NCBI GenBank assembly: GCA_002366685.1
Contig: DFBP01000098.1
Coordinates: 1 to 5,779 of the forward strand
Origin: Rhodobacterales bacterium UBA3077
GTDB taxonomy: Bacteria > Pseudomonadota > Alphaproteobacteria > Rhodobacterales > Rhodobacteraceae
Reading direction: 5' to 3'
DNA: 5,779 nucleotides
Shown here: piece after piece, positions 1 through 4,964 of the stretch
Position numbering within the stretch: the first letter of the stretch is position 1
Layout: each line of letters opens with the position of its first letter
Program-made: the position numbers and the translations under genes
The notes under the pieces: generated by a model
The model's input: the letters and a program-made list of their open reading frames with translations, nothing else
Told to the model about the DNA's origin: nothing
Databases searched by the model: none

Positions 1-1417
1 CCAAAAAGCAGGACCACTTCAATTCTAGTTTGGCGGTGACGGCAGAGTGTAAGTGTTCCCTAATCTTTGTTAGAAAGTTCCAACTTCCGTAAGATCGCCC
101 AACTGATCCCGCTCCTGTCCACCCTCCGATATAGTCGATGGTTTCCTCAGGCGTACCTACGTTACGAAGCCGATCTCTCATGCAATGCCTAAACGAGTGT
201 ATTGTTTTAGATTTGCTAGTAATTCCAACCGTTGAACGAAGCCATTTATTAAGCGCTGCTGAAGCGCTACCGCTTTGTGTTTTGCCATCTTTAATATATT
301 TTGGAAATGCATATTGAGAAGAGCTGGAGTCAATCACTCGCTGCGCAGCCCACAATGCTTCTCCGACAAGTGGAATCTTTCGAGCTGACCCTTCATTCTT
401 TAACCGCCGTTCCTCGGTCCAACGTATATCAACATACGGGACTTTCTCGGTAACGTGGATATCAGCAATTCTAAGCCCAACGATTTCATTGAGACGACAG
501 CCAGTGTCACTTAGCATTAATACCATCCACCGTGCGGAGTCATCTTTCTCTCTGGCAGCACTTTGGATGGCTTTGAGTTCGATGTCAGTAAATGACTGCC
601 TTTTAGTTGTTCTATCGGGCGTTGCTGGGACAGATAACGTCTCCCAAACATTCGTGATATTGAGCTCTTTTTCTCTTACTGCGACAGACACAATCGCTTT
701 GACGCGGTTCAGATATCTCCTTACGGAAGTGCCTGCTAACCCAGAAGTGATCAACGCGCTGACGAATTGATTTGCATCGTTACGACGAAAGTCATCGAGA
801 GGCCTGTCACCCAATTCAGATGTTAGTGAGAGTGTAATCCTTTCAATCTCTTGTAGGCTTTTCTTGCGAGTTTCGTCCTTGAAATCGATATAGAAATCTT
901 TGGCCTGCGAGAAGCTGATCATAGGTTGTTTTTTGGCGTCTTCGTACATGAGAGTTGCAGCGTGCCACTCTGGCGAAAGTCTATCTTCAATTGATACTTT
1001 TGCGCCTGGGTTATGTTCACCCAATCCATCGGGGTCAAGAATGTGTTGTAATGCGATCTCGAAATCAGAATCAACTGGTGCATTTTTATAGATGGACCTG
1101 TCTCCGGGAACAGCATTGTGGCTCTTGAGGATCGCGTGAGCGGCGACAATGGTCGCTTGGCCCTCCCAAGCCTCCTTACCCTCTAGCGCACGCCACTCAG
1201 ACTCATATTGTCTGTTTAGACGCTCTAGCGCTTTACGTGCTTCATTGGGGTCGCGGGTGCTAAGAGGCTTGACGATGATGCCATTTTTGGGCTTAGGAAA
1301 GTGATGCCTGACAGATGCTGGTATCTTTCTTCGGTATTCGTAGATTCCAGTAGTTGGGTTCTTTCGAAGATATTCGCACATGATGGTGTAAAGACCGATT
1401 TTGAGTAAGACTTCCAT
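1..1417 (-). CDS. Site-specific tyrosine recombinase/integrase (DUF6538-type N-terminus), C-terminus cut by window edge
   Basis: I translated the minus strand by hand: the frame is open for 472 codons from the ATG at 1417 to the left edge without a stop. The N-terminus (about residues 14-40, with EYRRKIPASVR) resembles the DUF6538 segment found at the start of many proteobacterial integrases. A SAM-like core-binding region lies at about 165-265 and the catalytic domain at about 275-460. All expected catalytic residues are visible: Arg308 in TGCRLNE, Lys340 in RRLKNEG, His407 and Arg410 in HSFR, Trp433 in GGWTG at the His/Trp position, and the nucleophile Tyr443 in GRSYGS. About 29 residues follow the Tyr, so only a short tail should be missing. 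The in-frame ATG at 1381 (MCEYLRKN...) gives a more family-like N-terminus; neither start has a clear ribosome binding site. It would catalyse integration and excision of an element at the adjacent tRNA-Asn, which lies 83 bases upstream of this start. The family call is firm; the start is uncertain. Confidence 0.93.
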   Translation of the reverse strand, partial: MEVLLKIGLYTIMCEYLRKNPTTGIYEYRRKIPASVRHHFPKPKNGIIVKPLSTRDPNEARKALERLNRQYESEWRALEGKEAWEGQATIVAAHAILKSHNAVPGDRSIYKNAPVDSDFEIALQHILDPDGLGEHNPGAKVSIEDRLSPEWHAATLMYEDAKKQPMISFSQAKDFYIDFKDETRKKSLQEIERITLSLTSELGDRPLDDFRRNDANQFVSALITSGLAGTSVRRYLNRVKAIVSVAVREKELNITNVWETLSVPATPDRTTKRQSFTDIELKAIQSAAREKDDSARWMVLMLSDTGCRLNEIVGLRIADIHVTEKVPYVDIRWTEERRLKNEGSARKIPLVGEALWAAQRVIDSSSSQYAFPKYIKDGKTQSGSASAALNKWLRSTVGITSKSKTIHSFRHCMRDRLRNVGTPEETIDYIGGWTGAGSVGRSYGSWNFLTKIREHLHSAVTAKLELKWSCFL

Positions 1418-1420
1418 TAC

Positions 1421-1441
1421 GGTGTTACTCGTGGTGTTACT
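1421..1441. repeat. Tandem 9-bp direct repeat GGTGTTACT upstream of the integrase start
   Basis: GGTGTTACT occurs at 1421-1429 and again at 1433-1441, separated by CGT, giving a 12-bp period. It sits immediately upstream of the longer integrase start and between the integrase and the tRNA attachment site. Short direct repeats in this position are often arm-type integrase binding sites or sites for an excisionase or repressor. That role is inferred from position only. Confidence 0.45.
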
Positions 1442-1500
1442 ATATGGCAACCCAATAGGAGGTTAAGTGCCTTGTTTGTAACGGTTTTTGTGGGGAGTAA

Positions 1501-1575
1501 TGGCTCCGGCGGTAGGGGTCGAACCTACGACAAATTGATTAACAGTCAACTGCTCTACCACTGAGCTACGCCGGA
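1501..1575 (-). tRNA. tRNA-Asn (anticodon GTT), CCA encoded
   Basis: The minus strand folds into a full cloverleaf of 75 nt including CCA. The acceptor stem TCCGGCG (1569-1575) pairs with CGCCGGA (1505-1511), with discriminator G at 1504 and CCA at 1501-1503. The D arm is GCTC-AGTGGTA-GAGC. The anticodon arm is GTTGA-CTGTTAA-TCAAT with anticodon GTT (1541-1543). The T arm is GTAGG-TTCGACC-CCTAC. All stems pair, with one G-T closing pair in the anticodon stem, so the gene looks functional. Its 3' half is the likely attachment site of the neighbouring integrase. A matching promoter lies upstream at 1605-1633. Confidence 0.97.
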
Positions 1576-1604
1576 ACAGGCCACGCTTTCGCGTCGGTCT
1601 TGGC

Positions 1605-1633
1605 CATATAGCAAAGCCGTTCGGAGGCGGCAA
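1605..1633 (-). promoter_or_regulatory. Candidate sigma-70-type promoter of the tRNA-Asn gene
   Basis: On the minus strand, TTGCCG (1628-1633) and TATATG (1605-1610) are separated by exactly 17 bp. This would start transcription near 1598, about 23 nt before the tRNA 5' end. Both hexamers are close to the -35 and -10 consensus and the position is right for a tRNA gene. The promoter belongs to the chromosomal side, so integration would not have separated it from the tRNA. Confidence 0.6.
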
Positions 1634-1643
1634 GAGGAATTGT

Positions 1644-1688
1644 AGCGGAAAATCAGCTTTCAGCGAAAATTTGTTTACGGCGAAATTT
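1644..1688. repeat. Three imperfect GCGAAAATT-like direct repeats upstream of pcaD
   Basis: AGCGGAAAAT (1644-1653), AGCGAAAATT (1662-1671) and GGCGAAATT (1679-1687) follow each other at 18- and 17-bp steps in the tRNA/pcaD intergenic region. They could be regulator sites or merely A+T-rich upstream sequence. The similarity is modest and no regulator can be assigned. Confidence 0.25.
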
Positions 1689-1707
1689 AGAGACTACAGA
1701 ATAATGT

Positions 1708-1735
1708 TTTACAAGTGGTTAGGCTCGTGTATTTT
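1708..1735 (+). promoter_or_regulatory. Candidate promoter of the pca operon
   Basis: TTTACA (1708-1713) and TATTTT (1730-1735) are separated by 16 bp and would start transcription near 1742, about 15 nt before the pcaD ATG. The -10 box is weak, as expected for a promoter that needs an activator. In rhizobia and relatives this operon is activated by the LysR-type PcaQ, whose reported site is of the form ATAACC-N4-GGTTAA. Here only a right-half-like GGTTAG (1717-1722) is seen, and the left half is not convincing. A weaker upstream alternative is TTGTTT (1671-1676) with TACAGA (1695-1700). No transcription start can be proven from sequence. Confidence 0.4.
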
Positions 1736-1755
1736 TAAGGAAAACAGGAGCCTAA
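1719..1755. promoter_or_regulatory. Perfect 8-bp inverted repeat spanning the operon promoter and pcaD ribosome binding site
   Basis: TTAGGCTC (1719-1726) and GAGCCTAA (1748-1755) are exact inverted copies separated by 21 bp. The right arm overlaps the ribosome binding site AGGAG (1746-1750), which lies 6 nt before the pcaD ATG. As DNA this could be a two-half-site operator placed over the -10 region. As RNA, if transcription starts upstream of 1719, it would form a hairpin masking the ribosome binding site. Which applies depends on the transcription start. Confidence 0.45.
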
Positions 1756-1756
1756 T

Positions 1757-2551
1757 ATGAAAATTGCAACGCTGAACGGGATCAAGGTCCACTATAGCGT
1801 AGAGGGGCCGGTGGACGGGTTTCCCGTTGTCTTCTCGAACTCACTTGGCACCGATTTTCGTGTGTGGGATAAATTGATATCACATTTGCCCACGGGTTTG
1901 CGGGTTATCCGCTACGACAAGCGCGGTCACGGTCTTAGCGAGGCCCCGGCGGCCCCTTATTATATGGGGGATCTAGTGCAGGATGCGGCGGCGCTTATGG
2001 ACTTCCTCGACGTAAAAGGAGCGCTGTTTATCGGTCTCTCGATCGGCGGGATTATCGCGCAGGGTTTGGCTGCGGAACGTCCGGATCTGGTTCGTGCCAT
2101 GGTGCTTTCAGACACCGCCGCTAAAATCGGGAACGAGCAGATGTGGGCTGAGCGTGTGCGGGCTGTGCGTGACGGCGGGATCGAGGCACTTGAAGAATCA
2201 ATCTTACAACGCTGGTTTTCCAAAGGTTTTCACAACACTCAAAATGATGAACTAGCAGGTTGGCGCAACATGTTATGCCGAACTCCGGCCGAAGGTTATA
2301 TCGGATGTAGCGAAGCCATTGCCGAAACAGACTTGTACTCTAGCACCGCGCGCCTGACCTTGCCTACGCTGGCAATAGTGGGGTCGGAAGACGGCTCCAC
2401 CCCGCCTGATCTGGTGCGCGAAACCGCCGACCTGATTGCTGGGAGCCAGTTTAAGGTCATTCGCAAAGCAGGCCATCTGCCTTGTGTCGAGCAACCTGTC
2501 GAGACGGCGGCGTTGATCACTGAATTTATGAAGGAGAACGGCCTTGGCTGA
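1757..2551 (+). CDS. pcaD: 3-oxoadipate enol-lactonase PcaD
   Basis: The 264-residue alpha/beta hydrolase has the usual length for PcaD, which hydrolyses 3-oxoadipate enol-lactone to 3-oxoadipate (beta-ketoadipate) in the cytoplasm. Visible features are the oxyanion-side motif FSNSLGTD (27-33), RYDKRGHGLS (52-61), the nucleophile Ser95 in GLSIGG, Asp212 in GSEDGSTPP, and His240 in AGHLPCVEQP. This set is characteristic of PcaD/CatD lactonases. A cap-like insertion (about 125-195) lies between Ser and Asp. The ATG at 1757 is preceded by AGGAG with 6-nt spacing. It is the first gene of the operon and overlaps pcaC by 8 bases. The pcaD-pcaC-pcaHG order matches alphaproteobacterial protocatechuate operons. 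No pcaQ regulator gene lies next to it, where one is often found. Confidence 0.93.
   Translation: MKIATLNGIKVHYSVEGPVDGFPVVFSNSLGTDFRVWDKLISHLPTGLRVIRYDKRGHGLSEAPAAPYYMGDLVQDAAALMDFLDVKGALFIGLSIGGIIAQGLAAERPDLVRAMVLSDTAAKIGNEQMWAERVRAVRDGGIEALEESILQRWFSKGFHNTQNDELAGWRNMLCRTPAEGYIGCSEAIAETDLYSSTARLTLPTLAIVGSEDGSTPPDLVRETADLIAGSQFKVIRKAGHLPCVEQPVETAALITEFMKENGLG
2531..2536 (+). promoter_or_regulatory. Ribosome binding site AAGGAG deciding the TTG start of pcaC
   Basis: AAGGAG inside the 3' end of pcaD lies 7 nt before the TTG at 2544. The next in-frame start, ATG at 2568, has only an AAGG one base in front of it, which is too close to work well. The spacing therefore favours TTG. Confidence 0.65.
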
Positions 2552-2924
2552 CCGGTCCGAGCAAGGTATGGCGACTCGCCGCAAGGTTTTGGGTGCCGAG
2601 TACGTAGACAGCAAACTAACGGATACCAGCAGTTATGGCGGCGCATTTCAGGAGTTTGTCACCGAAGGCGCGTGGGGGACCGTTTGGTCACGTCCCCAGA
2701 TCAGTCACCGCGAACGATCCATGGTAACATTGGCGTTGCTGGCAGGGCTTGGGAATTTTGAAGAACTGGCGCTACATACGCGCGCAACTGCCAACACCGG
2801 CGCGACGCCCGAAGACATCCTCGAAGTCATGCTACATGTTGCGGTTTATGCGGGTGTTCCGCGGGCTAATCACGCAATGAAGGTGGTGAAGGAAGTTTTG
2901 GCAGAGATGGAGGACGGGAATTGA
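2544..2924 (+). CDS. pcaC: 4-carboxymuconolactone decarboxylase PcaC
   Basis: The 126-residue product has the typical length of stand-alone PcaC. This enzyme decarboxylates 4-carboxymuconolactone to 3-oxoadipate enol-lactone, the substrate of PcaD encoded just upstream. The recognisable family core runs from about residue 40 to 120. It includes EGAWGTVWSRPQIS, HRERSMVTLALLAGLG, EELALHTRATANTGAT and LHVAVYAGVPRANHAMKVV. The protein has no cysteine, which sets it apart from the AhpD-like members of the superfamily that carry a CxxC. I chose the TTG at 2544 because of the well-placed AAGGAG; this gives an 8-base overlap with pcaD. The ATG at 2568 would shorten the protein by 8 residues without touching the domain. 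The gene overlaps pcaH by 4 bases. Confidence 0.93.
   Translation: MADRSEQGMATRRKVLGAEYVDSKLTDTSSYGGAFQEFVTEGAWGTVWSRPQISHRERSMVTLALLAGLGNFEELALHTRATANTGATPEDILEVMLHVAVYAGVPRANHAMKVVKEVLAEMEDGN
2909..2913 (+). promoter_or_regulatory. Ribosome binding site GGAGG deciding the TTG start of pcaH
   Basis: GGAGG at the end of pcaC lies 7 nt before the TTG at 2921. The start and the pcaC stop share the bases TTGA, so the two genes should be translationally coupled. The next in-frame ATG is at residue 37 and would remove a family-typical N-terminal stretch. Confidence 0.7.
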
Positions 2925-3646
2925 GCGACGGCTCTTTTTTTCAGCGGGACCGCGATTGGCAACCAGCCGCGCTCACACCGCAATATAAGACTAGCCTGAA
3001 ACGTTCGCCGACGCATGCTTTGCTATCGATGGATAGCTCCATTTCCGAGCGAACCGGACCAACGTTTAACCAGAATATGCTTGGTGAGCTGGATAACGAT
3101 CTGGTGTTGAATTATGCCAAAGACGGCGAACTGCCTGTCGGCGAGCGTATCATCGTGCAGGGCAGGGTACTGGATGAAAACGCGCGTCCGGTTCCGGGAG
3201 TGCTGCTGGAATTCTGGCAGGCGAACGCTGGCGGGCGGTACCGTCACAAGAAGGATGGCTACCTCGCGCCGCTCGATCCCAACTTCGGCGGATGTGGACG
3301 CACGATTTCCGCGGCTGACGGGTCTTACGCCTTCCGCTCGATCAAGCCCGGCCCGTATCCTTGGCCTAACGGCGTGAACGACTGGCGCCCCTCGCATATT
3401 CACTTTTCGCTGTTTGGCTCGGGTTTTGCGCAGCGTTTGATTACACAAATGTATTTTGAAGGCGACCCGTTGATCTGGAAATGCCCGATTGTCTCGATGA
3501 TTCCCAATAAGGGCGGGATAGAGCAGTTGATTGCACGTATCGACATGAACGCCACTATGCCGATGGATGCAATTGCATATCGGTTCGACATTGTGCTGCG
3601 CGGGCGTCGCTCGACCATGTTTGAAAACCGGCTGGAGGGGAACTGA
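2921..3646 (+). CDS. pcaH: Protocatechuate 3,4-dioxygenase, beta subunit PcaH
   Basis: The 241-residue protein is the iron-binding subunit of the intradiol dioxygenase that opens protocatechuate to 3-carboxy-cis,cis-muconate with O2. The N-terminal region includes RDRDWQPAALTPQYKTSLKR. The beta-sandwich catalytic domain has LLEFWQANAGGRYRHK and YLAPLDPNFGG. All four Fe(III) ligands can be placed by comparison with the Pseudomonas putida enzyme: Tyr107 (GGRY), Tyr146 (PGPYPWP), and His159 and His161 (PSHIHFS). The Tyr-Tyr and Tyr-His distances equal those of the known ligands (39 and 13 residues). The C-terminal MDAIAYRFDIVLRGRR is typical of the beta subunit. The start is TTG, supported by GGAGG 7 nt upstream. 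The stop overlaps the pcaG start by one base (TGATG). It should be active with PcaG in the cytoplasm as an (alpha-beta)n oligomer. Confidence 0.96.
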   Translation: MSDGSFFQRDRDWQPAALTPQYKTSLKRSPTHALLSMDSSISERTGPTFNQNMLGELDNDLVLNYAKDGELPVGERIIVQGRVLDENARPVPGVLLEFWQANAGGRYRHKKDGYLAPLDPNFGGCGRTISAADGSYAFRSIKPGPYPWPNGVNDWRPSHIHFSLFGSGFAQRLITQMYFEGDPLIWKCPIVSMIPNKGGIEQLIARIDMNATMPMDAIAYRFDIVLRGRRSTMFENRLEGN

Positions 3647-4254
3647 TGAAACCGCTCGACTATCTTAAAGAATCCCCGTCACAAACCGCTGGGCCCTATG
3701 TTCATATCGGTTGCACGCCAAACTTCTGCGGAATTGAAGGTGTGTTCGCCGAGGATCTGGGCTCAACAATGCTGAACGGTCAAACCAAAGGCGAGCGAAT
3801 TACGGTTCGCGGGCGGGTTTTTGATGGAACCGGCACCGCGTTAAAAGATGCGATGGTGGAAATCTGGCAAGCGGACGCGGAGGGGCTGTACCCAAGTCCG
3901 CAAGAAAAACGAGGCCAAGCCGACGAGAATTTCACCGGATTCGGTCGATGCCCGGTAGAGCAGGAAACCGGCGAGTTTGTGTTTGAAACCATAAAGCCCG
4001 GCACCGTCCCATTCAACGACGGGCGCCCGCAAGCGTCGCACATAACATTCTGGATTGTGGCGCGCGGTATCAATATCGGACTGCACACCCGCTTATATTT
4101 CCCTGACGAAGACAATTCCGCCGATCCGGTTCTGGGGCGGATTGAATTGAAAAAACGGGTCGAAACCCTGATCGCCGAGAAAACCGGTGATGCGGAATAT
4201 ACGTTCAATGTCCGGCTACAAGGACACAACGAAACCGTGTTTTTCGACATCTGA
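3646..4254 (+). CDS. pcaG: Protocatechuate 3,4-dioxygenase, alpha subunit PcaG
   Basis: The 202-residue protein matches the usual alpha-subunit length of about 200. It carries the signature PSQTAGPYVHIG near the N-terminus; Tyr18 there corresponds to the alpha-subunit tyrosine that lines the active site. Next come MVEIWQADAEGLYPSP (70-84), FTGFGRCP (96-103), the ETIKPG segment, ASHITFWIVARG (130-141) and HTRLYFPDE (147-155), whose arginine contributes to the substrate pocket in characterised enzymes. As is normal for alpha subunits, the Tyr/His iron-ligand set is incomplete here and iron is held by PcaH. The ATG is preceded by GGAGG (3634-3638) with 7-nt spacing and overlaps the pcaH stop by one base. 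The following hydrolase gene overlaps its stop in the same way. Confidence 0.96.
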   Translation: MKPLDYLKESPSQTAGPYVHIGCTPNFCGIEGVFAEDLGSTMLNGQTKGERITVRGRVFDGTGTALKDAMVEIWQADAEGLYPSPQEKRGQADENFTGFGRCPVEQETGEFVFETIKPGTVPFNDGRPQASHITFWIVARGINIGLHTRLYFPDEDNSADPVLGRIELKKRVETLIAEKTGDAEYTFNVRLQGHNETVFFDI

Positions 4255-4964
4255 TGGCGCGGTTTATTCTCGTTCACGGTTCTTGCCACGGTGCTTGGTG
4301 CTGGCGCGATGTGCTGCCATATTTGCCAAATGCGGTTGCGATTGATTTGCCTGGTCACGGTGCCGACAAAACACCGATAAAAGATGTGACGCTGGATCTA
4401 TACGCGGATGCCGTTATCGCCGAGATCAACAAATCGCCTGAACCGGTGGTGTTGGTCGGACATTCCGCCGCCGGCGTCACAATCGCCACCGTTGCCGAGC
4501 GGGTCCCCGACCGTATCACGCGTCTTGTATATCTTTGCGCCTATGCACCAAAAGACGGCGACTCGCTTAGCGAGATGCGCAAACGGGCGAAGCGGCAATT
4601 GGTTATGCCCGCCGTAGTCCGAGCGGAAGACGGCCTGAGCTATACCGTTGATCCGGCCCTTAGCCCCGGGATTTTCTACCATGACTGCCCGGCCGAAACC
4701 GTTGACTACGCGTTGGCCCATCTTTGCGCACAACCGGTCTTGCCACAGGAAACGCCGGTAAAGCTTGGGCCAAATTGTGAAAGCGTGCCGCGGAGCTATA
4801 TTTTGGGCGAAGATGACCATACAATCCCTCCGGAGGAGCAGGAGAAAATGGTTGCAGATTGGCCACAAGACGATGTCTATCGCCTTCAATGCGGGCACTC
4901 GCCGTTCTTTTCCTGTCCAGAAACGCTAGCCCATTTGTTGGGCGAAATTGCCGAGGATTCTTAA
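4254..4964 (+). CDS. Alpha/beta hydrolase, plant-methylesterase/hydroxynitrile-lyase-like (Abhydrolase_6 type), role unknown
   Basis: The 236-residue protein opens directly on the first strand of an alpha/beta hydrolase (ARFILVHGSCHGAWCWRD). The HGxCHGAWCW pattern and DLPGHG (31-36) recall salicylate-binding-protein-2-like methylesterases. The triad can be placed as Ser71 (VGHSAAG), Asp188 (LGEDDHTIPP; Asp187 is an alternative) and His215 (CGHSPFFS). The nucleophile elbow is GHSAAG rather than the more common GHSxGG. No signal peptide is seen, so it should be cytoplasmic. It differs from PcaD at the head of the same operon and is probably not a recent copy of it. It could cleave a methyl or other ester of an aromatic acid feeding the pathway, or a lactone intermediate; neither is shown. 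The ATG overlaps the pcaG stop (TGATG) and has no evident ribosome binding site, so translation probably depends on coupling to pcaG. Confidence 0.85.
   Translation: MARFILVHGSCHGAWCWRDVLPYLPNAVAIDLPGHGADKTPIKDVTLDLYADAVIAEINKSPEPVVLVGHSAAGVTIATVAERVPDRITRLVYLCAYAPKDGDSLSEMRKRAKRQLVMPAVVRAEDGLSYTVDPALSPGIFYHDCPAETVDYALAHLCAQPVLPQETPVKLGPNCESVPRSYILGEDDHTIPPEEQEKMVADWPQDDVYRLQCGHSPFFSCPETLAHLLGEIAEDS

Larger units (their letters stand above)
1..1500. mobile_element. Right-hand edge of a probable genomic island or prophage integrated at tRNA-Asn
   Basis: A tyrosine integrase lies next to the 3' end of a complete tRNA gene, on the same strand and with its start facing the tRNA. This is the usual arrangement of islands and prophages that use a tRNA 3' end as attachment site and rebuild it on integration. 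The att core would lie within the 3' half of the tRNA (1501-1545). I see no second copy of that segment in the window, as expected if the other end lies outside to the left. Hand-sampled lines in 1-1400 are visibly poorer in G+C than lines in the pca operon, consistent with a foreign origin. Cargo is not visible, so the element type cannot be named, and the exact boundary is inferred. Confidence 0.62.

Noticed and set aside
489..1149. Short open frames on both strands at 489-770 (+), 900-1091 (+) and 919-1149 (-)
   Set aside because: They lie wholly inside the continuous integrase frame on the minus strand and show no recognisable protein character or ribosome binding site.
1446..1471. Imperfect hairpin (GGC/GCC and AACC/GGTT) downstream of the tRNA as a possible terminator
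   Set aside because: The stem is short, bulged and lacks a following T-run, so it is not supportable as a terminator.
1457..1481. Perfect AGGAGG on the plus strand followed by a GTG at 1467
   Set aside because: The frame GTG-CCT-TGT-TTG ends at TAA after four codons, so it is at most a chance ribosome binding site.
1440..1611. CTATATGGC at 1440-1448 (+) and its inverted copy at 1603-1611, flanking the tRNA
   Set aside because: The right copy is explained by the tRNA promoter -10 region, and a 9-bp match over this span is quite possible by chance.
1960..2646. Minus-strand open frames opposite pcaD and pcaC
   Set aside because: They are shadows of well-recognised plus-strand genes with low-complexity Arg/Ser/Pro-rich translations.
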